The notes below the pieces were generated by a model. That model had not been told where the DNA came from, ran no database searches, and worked only from the letters and a program-made list of their open reading frames with translations. Positions 6,430 to 14,248 of a stretch of DNA of 64,000 nt are shown here, one piece after another. A program made the translations under genes and the position numbers. Within the stretch, counting starts at the first letter, position 1. The number at the start of each line of letters is the position of its first letter. This stretch comes from Luteococcus peritonei (GTDB lineage: Bacteria; Actinomycetota; Actinomycetes; Propionibacteriales; Propionibacteriaceae), in NCBI RefSeq assembly GCF_039526385.1, contig NZ_BAAAIX010000026.1, positions 186,001 through 250,000 on the forward strand. The letters are read 5' to 3'.

Positions 6430-7792
6430 CCAGCACGATCCCGTCGGGGATCGTGGTGGGCTCGTCGGCCTCCACCACGGCATCACCGGTGACCACCACG
6501 TCGCGGCCGAAGGTCACGTCGCCGTTCACGGTCAGGCTGGTGGCCTTCACCAAGGACGGCGGGTTGGGGATGCGTCGCTCGAAGTCCTGCACCAGCTTGT
6601 AGTGCTTGTCCAGCTTGATCGCCGGGGTCTTGGCCCGGGCCACCAGGCGGTTGGCCTCGTCGAGCTCGTAGAGGTCGGAGCGCAGCAGCAGCAGCTCGTT
6701 GGTGGTCTTCACCGGCAGGAAGCGCTCGCGACCCACGCAGATGGCCGTCGCGCCAGCGAAGACCTCGATGGCCGCACCCATGGCGCTCTCGATCTGCACC
6801 ACGGCCGGTGAGGAGGAGTCGGACGGGTCCACCGTCTTCTCGTTGCGGATCAGCGGCAGCCCCAGCACCGAACCGCGCTCGCGCAGGGTGTCACGCAGCT
6901 GCACCAGGTCGAACCAGAGGTTGTTGGTGTGGAAGAAGGGGTGCCGGTGCTCGTCGGTGAAGTAGTCCATCTCCTCCGGGGGGCACTGGGCGGTGTCTCG
7001 CAGCACCAGCTGGCCGTCCGCCTTGCGCACGGCCAGGTGCCCGCCCTTGCGATCGTTGACGGTACGCACGCACACCTCGGCGGCATAGGGAGCGCCGCTG
7101 GCGGCGAACCAGCCCGCCATCCGCGCATCCGGCGCCGCACCCAGGTTGTCGCCATTGCTCACCGAGGCGTAGCGGAAGCCGGCCTCCACGAGCTGGTCCA
7201 GCACGCCGGAGCCCTCCAGCGCGGTGTAGAGGTCACCGTGGCCCGGCGGGCACCACTCCAGGGTGGGGTCGGCGGGCCACTCGACGGGCGTCAGGTCGTC
7301 GGCTCGCAGCTTGGGCTCCTGGTTCTGTACGAAGTCCAGCGGCAGGCCGTCGACGACCAGCTCCGGGTACTTCGCCAGCGCCGCCAGGGTGTCGGACTGG
7401 GTGCGGAAGGAGTTCATCAGCAGCAGCGGCAGCTTCACGCCGTGCTCACGACGGGCGGCCAGCACCTGCCCGGCGATGATGTCCAGGAAGGTCTTGCCCT
7501 CCCGCACCTCCAGCAGGTTCTTCGCCTTGTCCAGGCCCATCGAGGTACCCAGCCCACCGTTCAGCTTGATCACCACGGTCTGCGCGAAGGCCTCGCGGGC
7601 CTGCTCCGCGTCGACCTCGAGGTCCTCCAGCCGGGGCAGGTCGGTCAGCGGCTCGATGCTGTCCTCCGGGATCAGTCCGGTGGCCCCGGACTCCACCTGC
7701 CGGTAGTAGTCGCCGAAGACCTGGACGGCCGCCTCGGCCACGCCGGCTTCACGCATCTTCTGGATGGCCAGTTCAAGACCCTTGTCGCTCAT
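6422..7792 (-). CDS. UTP--glucose-1-phosphate uridylyltransferase, UDPGP (eukaryote-like) family
   Basis: Makes UDP-glucose from UTP and glucose-1-phosphate for glycan and glycogen-related metabolism. This 456-residue protein belongs to the UDPGP/UGP2 family, not the short bacterial GalU family. The nucleotide-binding signature LNGGLGTSMGLDKAK lies at 77-91, and MNSFRT, QNQEPKL, CPPGHGDLY, SNGDNLGA and FHTNNLWFDL follow in the expected order, ending in a left-handed beta-helix tail (SLTVNGDVTFG). Related enzymes are known from bifidobacteria and propionibacteria. A TAGGAT box 6 nt before the ATG implies a leaderless message. A UDP-sugar other than UDP-glucose is possible. Confidence 0.92.
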   Translation of the reverse strand: MSDKGLELAIQKMREAGVAEAAVQVFGDYYRQVESGATGLIPEDSIEPLTDLPRLEDLEVDAEQAREAFAQTVVIKLNGGLGTSMGLDKAKNLLEVREGKTFLDIIAGQVLAARREHGVKLPLLLMNSFRTQSDTLAALAKYPELVVDGLPLDFVQNQEPKLRADDLTPVEWPADPTLEWCPPGHGDLYTALEGSGVLDQLVEAGFRYASVSNGDNLGAAPDARMAGWFAASGAPYAAEVCVRTVNDRKGGHLAVRKADGQLVLRDTAQCPPEEMDYFTDEHRHPFFHTNNLWFDLVQLRDTLRERGSVLGLPLIRNEKTVDPSDSSSPAVVQIESAMGAAIEVFAGATAICVGRERFLPVKTTNELLLLRSDLYELDEANRLVARAKTPAIKLDKHYKLVQDFERRIPNPPSLVKATSLTVNGDVTFGRDVVVTGDAVVEADEPTTIPDGIVLGG

Positions 7793-8117
7793 GGTCCGAT
7801 CCTAGGCGACCCGCACGAGGGCATGGGAAGAGCGGCCCCGCACGAAGGGCCCAAGGCCGTCTACCCACCCCCAGGAGACATGCAACGTGCGGAGTCGCTC
7901 TCAGGTGCAACAGTAGGTGGCGCCCAGCCCTGCGAACCGCTCCTGACCAGATGCTTCAGCCCCTCCTCAGCCCTCGGGAGGGGTACTGTCCGGGGGCTCT
8001 TCCACGCCGGTCCGTGGCGCGCGGCCGGCACAGGACGACGCCCCCGGGGCCGGACCGAATTGGTCCCGCCCGGGGGCGCCACTAGTCTTGGGGGAGCACG
8101 TCGCACGCGACGGGCAC
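7793..8117. other. Intergenic region between the UDPGP gene and tRNA-Arg
   Basis: 325 bp without a credible gene. At 8039-8078 there is a two-tier dyad: CGCCCCCGG pairs with CCGGGGGCG, with an inner GGACC/GGTCC stem. TAGTCT at about 8086 may be the -10 box of the tRNA gene. The left end holds the leaderless promoter of the UDPGP gene (TAGGAT, minus strand, 7799-7804). Nothing else is recognisable. Confidence 0.4.
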
Positions 8118-8193
8118 GGCCCTGTAGCTCAGGGGATAGAGCAATGGTTTCCTAAACCATGTGTCGGATGTTCGAATCATCCCAGGGTCGCCA
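8118..8193 (+). tRNA. tRNA-Arg (anticodon CCT)
   Basis: A full cloverleaf can be drawn: acceptor GGCCCTG/CAGGGTC (one G-U pair), D-stem GCTC/GAGC, anticodon stem ATGGT/ACCAT with loop TTCCTAA (anticodon CCT, reading AGG), T-stem GGATG/CATCC with loop TTCGAAT, discriminator G and an encoded CCA end. It is 76 nt long. Confidence 0.96.
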
Positions 8194-8197
8194 TGCA

Positions 8198-8226
8198 CCA
8201 CCCCGGCCGCCGGTCGGCGGCGGTGG
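8198..8226. terminator. Hairpin between tRNA-Arg and trxA 3' ends
   Basis: CCACC...GCCGCC pairs with GGCGGC-GGTGG around GGTC, directly between the convergent tRNA-Arg and thioredoxin genes. It is a bidirectional terminator candidate without a T-run. Confidence 0.5.
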
Positions 8227-8227
8227 C

Positions 8228-8587
8228 TCAGTTGGCGGCCTGCGCCTGCTTCTTCAGCTCCTCCATGTCGAGCTCCTTGATCTGACCCACCAGCTGGTCC
8301 AGCTGGCTGGCGTTCAGCATGCCCGCCTGGCGGAAGACCAGCATGCCGTCGCGGAAGGCCATGATGGTGGGGATGGAGCTGATCTCCAGGCCGGCGGCCA
8401 GGTCACGCTCCTCCTCGGTGTCCACCTTGGCGAAGGTGACGTCCTCGTGGCGCTCGGAGGCGGCGTCGTAGATGGGGGCGAAGCGCATGCAGGGGCCGCA
8501 CCAGCTGGCCCAGAAGTCCACCAGCACGATGCCGTTGTCGTTGATGGTGCTGGCGAAGGTGTCCTTGTCGATCGCGACGGGTGCCAT
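8228..8587 (-). CDS. trxA: Thioredoxin
   Basis: A 119-residue cytoplasmic thioredoxin with the canonical active site WCGPC at residues 29-33, the FWAS lead-in, the conserved cis-Pro segment SIPTIMAF and the G-M-L-x-A helix end. It reduces protein disulfides using electrons from thioredoxin reductase; no reductase gene is in this window. The start at 8587 follows AAAGGA at proper spacing; a much longer in-frame extension runs into the neighbouring methyltransferase and is rejected. The C-terminus extends about ten residues (ELKKQAQAAN) past the usual fold. Confidence 0.96.
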   Translation of the reverse strand: MAPVAIDKDTFASTINDNGIVLVDFWASWCGPCMRFAPIYDAASERHEDVTFAKVDTEEERDLAAGLEISSIPTIMAFRDGMLVFRQAGMLNASQLDQLVGQIKELDMEELKKQAQAAN

Positions 8588-8673
8588 GGTGATTCCTTTG
8601 CTCGAGGTCTGTGGCGCCTGCTGGACGCCGTGCACTGGTTTCAACGATGCCGCCCGGCGCAGTATTCCGAGCC

Positions 8674-9429
8674 CTACTTGATGGCCACCACGCGACGCAT
8701 CGGCACGGGCACGTCGAGCTGGCCCTCCGCGGCTGCTCGGGCCGCCATCCAGTCGACGGCCGCCGCCACCCGTTCCGGACGGGTGTGCGGCAGGTAGAAG
8801 GAGCTGGTGAGCAACTCGGCGTCCTCGCGGCTGCGCACCGCGAAACGGTAGCGCTCGCGGGCGTCCTCGGCCTTGCGCAGCCCGTGCTCGGCCAGCAGCT
8901 GGCCCACGGTCAGCTCGATCTGCACCGGGAACTGCGGGGTGGTCTGCAGCAGGCGGGTCAGGCGGCCGGCCACCCGCAGGTCGGCCACGCTCAGCGGCCG
9001 CACGGTGGGCACCAGCCCCACCAGCACCCCGCCGGGACGCAGCACCCGGGCGATCTCGTCGAGCAGCGTGGCGGTGGGCTGGATCACCGCCAGGCCCAGG
9101 GCGGTGACCACGCAGTCGAAGCTCTCGTCGCGGAAGGGCAGGGCGCGGCCGTCGGCCAGCGCCAGCGGCCCCTCGCCGGACTGGCGTGCCCGCTCCACCT
9201 CCGCGGTGGAGATGTCGATGCCGACCACGGTGCGGCCCTCGCGTCGCAGCTCTCGCTCCAGGGCCCCGGAGCCGCAGCCGATGTCCAGCACGGTGACAGC
9301 CGAGGAGCTCACCGCCCGCGCCAGCCAACGGTAGGGGTGGTGGCCGGCGATGCAGCGCCGCAGCACCTGCTCGGTGATGCCGGGACGCTCGGCATGGAAC
9401 TCCGCCAGGTACTCGCTCCAGTCAGCCAT
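8674..9429 (-). CDS. Class I SAM-dependent methyltransferase
   Basis: A 251-residue protein with a Rossmann methyltransferase fold: motif I VLDIGCGSG (about 47-55), the acidic end of beta 2 (VVGIDIS), a motif II-like SFDCVVTALGLAVIQ and the post-motif ARVLRPGGVLVG. The N-terminal 'YLAEFHAERPGITEQVL' entry resembles small-molecule methyltransferases of the UbiE/Methyltransf_11 group. The substrate cannot be told. TAGTCT lies 6 nt before the ATG, so it is probably leaderless and transcribed on its own. Confidence 0.85.
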   Translation of the reverse strand: MADWSEYLAEFHAERPGITEQVLRRCIAGHHPYRWLARAVSSSAVTVLDIGCGSGALERELRREGRTVVGIDISTAEVERARQSGEGPLALADGRALPFRDESFDCVVTALGLAVIQPTATLLDEIARVLRPGGVLVGLVPTVRPLSVADLRVAGRLTRLLQTTPQFPVQIELTVGQLLAEHGLRKAEDARERYRFAVRSREDAELLTSSFYLPHTRPERVAAAVDWMAARAAAEGQLDVPVPMRRVVAIK

Positions 9430-9449
9430 GCGACCAGACTAGTGAGCGC

Positions 9450-10490
9450 TCAGGCCTGCGCCCGGGCCAGGGCGGCGATGATGTCGTCGCCGATCTGCCG
9501 CAACAGACTGCCCTGCCCCACCGGGTGACCGGCGACGGTGGAGATCAGCGCGGACAGGCCCGGCAGCGCCTCGTCGGGATCGGTGGGCACGGCGCCGACC
9601 AGCGGGTTGGAGCCGTCGGGCCACTGGATGCTCAGCTTCTGCCAGGTGCGCACCCATCCCTCGCTGATCTCGGCCACCGAGGGCACGCCGAAGAAGTGGC
9701 CCACCGGCGCGTGGTGGCGCAGCGCCACCAGCGGGCTGTCCAGGTAGACCAGCGCCAGCCGCAGCCGGCCGTCCAGGTCGCGACGGGTGTCGCGGTCCCA
9801 GCGCAGCGCCCAGGAGCAGGGATTGGGGCAGGTGGGCCCCACATCGGGGCGCTCACCGGCCTCGATGGTCTCGTGGTTCATGGCGCAGACTGCCAGCGTG
9901 TCACCCAGCCGGGAGTGGAACTTGTCCAGGTAGCTGGTGAAGCCCACCTGGTCGCCGGCCGAGGCGTTGACGGCCCGACGGGCGGTGGCGCGCATGGCGG
10001 AGTTGTGCGGGCAGGCCGGGTCATCGGTGCCCCAGCGCTCCCCCACCTGGCCGGCCAGCTGCAGCGGATCGCCGCCGTGGCCCAGCTGCTGCTCCCAGGC
10101 CAGCTGGCACAGGTACTCCCCGATCAGGTGGGCGGTGACCACCAGGGCCTGCGGCTCGCCGCGCTCCGCGCGCAGGTTCAGCACCTCCAGCATCAGCTGG
10201 TACAGCGGCACCAGCGAGGCCAGCGCGCCGCGCGCCTCGTCGCGAGGACCCTTGGGGAAGCTGCAGGCGCGCAGCTGCTCGGCCCACGGCCGGTCGGCGA
10301 CGGAATCGGCCAGCTCACCGAAGTCCTCGGCGTCCAGCGAGAGCACCCGCTGGGCCACCACCGCCAGCCGATGCGCCTCCACAATGGCGGGATCGTCATC
10401 ACCCTCGCGCAGCCGCACGTTGAGCATGGACAGCGCGGTGTCGTACCAGTGCTGCTCGCACAGGGCGACGAGTGCCTCGGCGCTGATCAT
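9450..10490 (-). CDS. Hypothetical protein downstream of ideR
   Basis: A 346-residue soluble protein that I do not recognise. The first half is helical and repeat-like ('ALCEQHWYDTALSMLNVRLREGDDDPAIVEAHRLAVVAQRV' region), the second half mixed. Several Cys and His residues occur in short clusters (PACPHN, VCAMNHE, GPTCPNPC), so metal binding is conceivable but unproven. There is no signal peptide or membrane span. Its ATG overlaps the ideR stop by 4 nt, placing it in one operon with the iron regulator; a link to iron homeostasis is only inferred from this. Confidence 0.65.
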   Translation of the reverse strand: MISAEALVALCEQHWYDTALSMLNVRLREGDDDPAIVEAHRLAVVAQRVLSLDAEDFGELADSVADRPWAEQLRACSFPKGPRDEARGALASLVPLYQLMLEVLNLRAERGEPQALVVTAHLIGEYLCQLAWEQQLGHGGDPLQLAGQVGERWGTDDPACPHNSAMRATARRAVNASAGDQVGFTSYLDKFHSRLGDTLAVCAMNHETIEAGERPDVGPTCPNPCSWALRWDRDTRRDLDGRLRLALVYLDSPLVALRHHAPVGHFFGVPSVAEISEGWVRTWQKLSIQWPDGSNPLVGAVPTDPDEALPGLSALISTVAGHPVGQGSLLRQIGDDIIAALARAQA

Positions 10491-11179
10491 CCCTGCTCGC
10501 GCGATACGAACAGCCCCTCGGCGACCCCCAGCCCGATCTCGCAGGCCAGACCGTCGGCCTCCAGGGCCACGACACCCTTCTCCTTGGTGGCGGTGAACTG
10601 CACGCCGGGCGCGATGCCGGTGGCGGCCAGCACGCCCATGGTCTGCGGGTCGGTCTGCAGGTGCTCGCTCATCCGGCGCAGCACCACGGTGACCGGCTCA
10701 GGGCCCAGCTCGACGGTGAGCGGCACGACGCCGTCACGGAAGCGCTGCGAGGCGGCCTGCCCACCCAGCTGGTCCAGCCCCGGGATCGGATTGCCGTAGG
10801 GCGACAGCTCCGGTGCCTTGAGGATGTCCACCAGGCGACGCTCCACGTCCTCGCTGATCACGTGCTCCCAGCGGCAGGCCTCGTCGTGGACGAACTCCCA
10901 CTCCAACCCGATCACGTCCACCAGCAGCCGCTCGGCCAGGCGGTGCTTGCGCATCACGGAGACGGCCAGCCGCTCGCCCTGCTCGGACAGCTCGATGGTG
11001 CGGTCCTCGTGCACGGTGAGCAGCCCGTCGCGCTCCATCCGGGCGACGGTCTGCGAGACGGTCGGGCCGCTCTGGTGCAGCCGCTCCGCGATCCGCGCCC
11101 GCAGCGGGACGATGCCCTCCTCCATCAGCTCGTAGATGGTGCGCAGGTACATCTCGGTGGTGTCGATCAGGTCACTCAC
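10487..11179 (-). CDS. ideR: Iron-dependent transcriptional repressor IdeR/DtxR
   Basis: A 230-residue DtxR-family repressor: winged HTH at 1-70, dimerisation and metal domain at 75-140, SH3-like domain at about 150-230. The metal ligands match IdeR numbering: primary site M10, C102, E105, H106 and ancillary site H79, E83, H98. That pattern and the C-terminal domain mark it as iron-type DtxR/IdeR and not MntR. With Fe(II) it binds TTAGGTTAG-type operators; one such site occurs at 18768-18786. The GTG start follows GAGGAG. The next gene overlaps by ATGA. Confidence 0.95.
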   Translation of the reverse strand: MSDLIDTTEMYLRTIYELMEEGIVPLRARIAERLHQSGPTVSQTVARMERDGLLTVHEDRTIELSEQGERLAVSVMRKHRLAERLLVDVIGLEWEFVHDEACRWEHVISEDVERRLVDILKAPELSPYGNPIPGLDQLGGQAASQRFRDGVVPLTVELGPEPVTVVLRRMSEHLQTDPQTMGVLAATGIAPGVQFTATKEKGVVALEADGLACEIGLGVAEGLFVSREQG

Positions 11180-11274
11180 GGTGCTGCTCCTCGGGTCTGC
11201 GGGCCTGGCGGGACGGTCCGGGCGTCGGGACCGGCACTGCCCAGCGATACAACGCCGCCCACCGGCACACTATT

Positions 11275-12414
11275 TCAGGTTGTGGCGGCCTGCTTCCAGT
11301 GGCCATGGCGCATCACGCGCAGCAGGCGTGCGCCATCGCCCAGCAGGCAGACATCCGCGCGGCAGCCGGGGGCCAGCCGGCCCACCGTGTCCAGGCCGTG
11401 GGCCGCGGCCGGCGTCGTGCTGGCCATCCGGCTGGCGGTGGCCAGGGCCACCCCGTGGGCCACCAGGAAGCGCACGGCGCGATCCATGGTGAGCGTGGAC
11501 CCGGCGATCGCGCCGGGGCGGCCGTCGGGCTCGACGATGCGGGCGGTGCCCCGGCTGACCTGCACCGGCAGCTCGCCGAGCTGGTAGCGCCCGTCGGCGC
11601 AGCCGGTGGCGCTCATCGCGTCGGTGACCAGGGCGACGCGGTTCGCCCCCGCGGCCGCCAGGGCCATCAGGGCCACCTCGGGGGCCAGGTGGACGCCGTC
11701 GCAGATCAGCTCCACCACCACCCGCTCGTCGTCCAGCAGCACCGGCACCGGCCCGGGTTCGCGGTGGTGGATGGGGCGCATGGCGTTGAACAGGTGGGTG
11801 GCCACCCGGGCGCCGGCGTCGACGGCCGCGCGAGTGGTGGCGGCATCGGCGTCGGAGTGCCCGAAGGCGGGCACCACCCCGGCGGCGGCGAGCAGCTCGA
11901 CGGCCGACATCCCGCCCTGCCGTTCGGGAGCGAGGGTCACCATCCGCACGGTGCCGGCGCCCGCCTCCAGCAGGGCGTGCAGCAGCTCGGGGCGGGGGTC
12001 GCAGAGCAGCTCCTCGGGGTGGGCGCCCTTGCGCTCCGGCGCCAGGAAGGGACCCTCCAGGTGGATGCCGGCCAGTTCGCCGGACTCCACCAGCCCGCGC
12101 AGCCGGGCCACCTGCTCCACCGCCTGCTCGGGCGCGGCAGTGACGGTGGAGGCGAACAGGCTCGTGGTGCCGTGGGCCCGGTGGTGCTCGATGGCGGCCG
12201 CCACCCGTGCCGGGTCCGGATCGGTGAAGTCGGCGCCGGCGCCGCCGTGGCAGTGGCTGTCCACGAAGCCGGGCACCAGGCTCCCATCCAGCAGTTCGGC
12301 GTCGTCGGTGATCCCCTCGTGGACGGCGACGATCCACCCGTCGTGCAGCTCGAGGGTGAGGGGACGGGGCACGTCGTCCAGGCCGGTCACGACGCTGTGG
12401 CTGGCGATCCGCAT
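11275..12414 (-). CDS. nagA: N-acetylglucosamine-6-phosphate deacetylase
   Basis: Amidohydrolase-fold enzyme that removes acetate from GlcNAc-6-P to give glucosamine-6-P, used in recycling of cell-wall and dietary amino sugar. The 379-residue protein shows VDSHCHGG at 51-58, HLEGPFL at 118-124 (metal Glu), FGHSDA, THLFNAM and LVTDAMSATG (catalytic Asp), all in register. Only 2 nt separate it from the preceding gene, so they are probably co-transcribed. The partner deaminase nagB is 16 kb away under its own promoter, so the route is not one operon here. Confidence 0.95.
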   Translation of the reverse strand: MRIASHSVVTGLDDVPRPLTLELHDGWIVAVHEGITDDAELLDGSLVPGFVDSHCHGGAGADFTDPDPARVAAAIEHHRAHGTTSLFASTVTAAPEQAVEQVARLRGLVESGELAGIHLEGPFLAPERKGAHPEELLCDPRPELLHALLEAGAGTVRMVTLAPERQGGMSAVELLAAAGVVPAFGHSDADAATTRAAVDAGARVATHLFNAMRPIHHREPGPVPVLLDDERVVVELICDGVHLAPEVALMALAAAGANRVALVTDAMSATGCADGRYQLGELPVQVSRGTARIVEPDGRPGAIAGSTLTMDRAVRFLVAHGVALATASRMASTTPAAAHGLDTVGRLAPGCRADVCLLGDGARLLRVMRHGHWKQAATT

Positions 12415-12416
12415 GG

Positions 12417-13370
12417 TCAGCGCTTCACGACCACGACGGCGGCCGCGGCCAGCGAGATCAGCGCCGCGGCGGCCAGCGCCAGCTTGGTGCCGGTGTTGGC
12501 GGCGGCACCGCCCCGGGCCTGCTCGGCGGCCGAGGAGGGGCTGGGGCTGGCAGCGGTCGGGGTGGGACTCGCCGGGGCCGGCGCGACGGAGGCGAGGCTG
12601 GTCGGCAGCGCCACCTGCGCCAGCGTCGTCGGCTTGCCCCCGGTGACCACCAGCTGGCTGCCGGCCAGCGCCGGGCTGACGGCCTGACCTTGGGCATTGG
12701 CGGGCAGCTGGGCAGAGGCCACCTGCTTCCAGCCGTCCACCTCGTAGACGTGCAGCGAGGTCAGGGTGCGCACCACGAGCCGGGTGCCGTCGGCAGTGAA
12801 GACCATGTCGGTGGTGTTGTCCGGCAGGTCGGCCACGCGCTCCATGCGGTTCGTCGGCCCGCCGGAGACCGGCTCGCCGGTGCGGTACAGGCCTGGACGG
12901 GTGCCACGGGTGGCGACGTAGATCCGTCCCAGCCGGCTGACCGCCATGGCCTTGGCGTCCTGCGGCTGGTCCGGGTAGGCGAGCACGTAGCGGCGGTGCT
13001 GGGCGGTGGTGCCGTAGCCCAGGTCACCGATCCGGTAGACGCTGATGGTCTCGCGGCTCTCGTCGGCATCGCCCACGTCGCCCATCCAGACCCGCTGGTC
13101 GTGGAAGACGGTCGACTCGACGTCCACCACCTTGGCGCCGTAGGAGACCTGGCCGGCGAGCGTGCCGTCAGCACTGAAGGCGCGCACCACGCCGCTGCTG
13201 CGATCGGCGCTCCAGTAGACCTTGCGGCCGGCGTCCGCGGCAAGGCCGGTGACCTCACCGGCCTGCTCGTCCAGCACAGTGTCCTCGGCCAGCGCCACCG
13301 GTGCGAGGGCGAGCAGGAGGACGCCGGACAGGGCTCCGGCGGCAGCGGCACGACGACGGGTGGGGCTCAC
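12417..13370 (-). CDS. Secreted repeat/beta-propeller-like protein with C-terminal anchor
   Basis: About 317 residues from GTG 13370 (AGGAG 9 nt upstream); an ATG at 13379 abuts that AGGAG and is less likely. A Sec signal (RRRAAAAGALSGVLLLALAPVALA) is followed by propeller-type strands: GEVTGLAADAGRKVYWSADR, DLGYGTTAQHRRYVLAYPD, DAKAMAVSRLGRIYVATRG. An Ala/Pro/Ser spacer then leads to NTGTK-hydrophobic-VVVVKR, which looks like a sortase-type tail lacking LPxTG. The role is unknown; an extracellular or wall-attached domain is inferred. It sits directly ahead of nagA. Confidence 0.65.
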   Translation of the reverse strand: MSPTRRRAAAAGALSGVLLLALAPVALAEDTVLDEQAGEVTGLAADAGRKVYWSADRSSGVVRAFSADGTLAGQVSYGAKVVDVESTVFHDQRVWMGDVGDADESRETISVYRIGDLGYGTTAQHRRYVLAYPDQPQDAKAMAVSRLGRIYVATRGTRPGLYRTGEPVSGGPTNRMERVADLPDNTTDMVFTADGTRLVVRTLTSLHVYEVDGWKQVASAQLPANAQGQAVSPALAGSQLVVTGGKPTTLAQVALPTSLASVAPAPASPTPTAASPSPSSAAEQARGGAAANTGTKLALAAAALISLAAAAVVVVKR

Positions 13371-13395
13371 GGATGACATCTCCTGGTCCGGCGCC

Positions 13396-13482
13396 TCAGC
13401 GCCACAGCGCACCCACGACGACCAGCACCACGAGCCCGAACAGGACCCCGGAGACCACCATGCGACGAGAGCGCGGATTCAC
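13396..13482 (-). CDS. 28-residue single-pass membrane protein
   Basis: A tiny frame from GTG 13482 to TGA 13396 encodes a basic N-terminus (MNPRSRRMVV) followed by one hydrophobic helix (SGVLFGLVVLVVVGALWR). A TACAGT box lies 7 nt before the GTG, the leaderless spacing seen at many genes in this window, and the propeller gene begins 25 bp after it. Function unknown; the positive-inside topology and promoter argue that it is real. Confidence 0.6.
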   Translation of the reverse strand: MNPRSRRMVVSGVLFGLVVLVVVGALWR

Positions 13483-13540
13483 GGCCCCCACTGTATGCCC
13501 CGCCAGCCCACCGGTGGTCGCGGGAGGCTAGCGTGTGCTC

Positions 13541-14221
13541 ATGGGTGAGCTGCGACTGTATGCCATCTCCATCGACCAGGCCCGCGACATGGTGGGCGCC
13601 GTCCCGCAGGAGGCCGAGCGGCTGCGCGCCGTGGCCCGCGAGGGCTTCCGCGTGGAGCCGCCGAGGCCGGCGCCGAGGGGCCTGCTGGCCAAGCTGGGAC
13701 CGCTGCTGCGACATCCCCCGGACGCCCCGGTGCTGCCGCACGGCCACCCGCTGCCCAGCGATGTCGACGCCCTGCTGGCCGGCCGCTATGTGCAGCCCGA
13801 ACGGCTGCGCCCCGCCTGGCGGGTGGTGGAGGCCTGGCTGGCCCACGACGGCCGCGGCCACCTGGTGCTGCCCACCAGCCGCGCCGTCTTCGAGCAGACC
13901 GAGTTCGAGCTGGCCCGTGCCGGCCTGTCCAGCGACTTCGCGCTGGGCCGGCTGATGCTGGGCGATCCGCGCATCGGGCTGCGTCCGGTGCCGGGGATGC
14001 GCGTCGGCTACGCCAAGAACCGCCAGGTGCTGGCCACCTCCCGCGCCCTGGCGCAGGTGCTGCCGCAGGTGCAGCCCACCACCCGGGAGCGCCTGGAACC
14101 GCTGGCCGACTTCCTGGCCTCCTGCGAGACCTGGAGCCGACCGGAACGGCCCGACGAGTCCGGCCGGCAGAGCGCACCGGACCTGGTGGCCGTCCTCGAC
14201 GAGAGCGACCAGCCGGCCTGA
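13541..14221 (+). CDS. Hypothetical protein (possibly DUF7691-like)
   Basis: A 226-residue soluble protein opening 'MGELRLYAISIDQARDMVGA', reminiscent of small uncharacterised actinobacterial proteins that start with a xLYAIxxDxxR strand-helix; the family name is a weak guess. Later segments (LARAGLSSDFALGRLMLGDPRIGLRP region) carry no catalytic motif that I know. The ATG at 13541 lies 6 nt after TAGCGT, fitting a leaderless mRNA, so I prefer it to the GTG at 13535. It converges on the pyruvate carboxylase gene and its last codons form part of a shared terminator hairpin. Confidence 0.7.
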   Translation: MGELRLYAISIDQARDMVGAVPQEAERLRAVAREGFRVEPPRPAPRGLLAKLGPLLRHPPDAPVLPHGHPLPSDVDALLAGRYVQPERLRPAWRVVEAWLAHDGRGHLVLPTSRAVFEQTEFELARAGLSSDFALGRLMLGDPRIGLRPVPGMRVGYAKNRQVLATSRALAQVLPQVQPTTRERLEPLADFLASCETWSRPERPDESGRQSAPDLVAVLDESDQPA

Positions 14222-14232
14222 GCCGGCTGGTC
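14207..14232. terminator. Bidirectional hairpin spanning a stop codon
   Basis: GACCAGCCGGC (14207-14217) and GCCGGCTGGTC (14222-14232) pair perfectly. The loop CTGA contains the stop codon of the gene ending at 14221. It sits between convergent genes, 17 bp from the pyc stop. Confidence 0.7.
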
Positions 14233-14248
14233 CGCCCGACCCGTCGGC

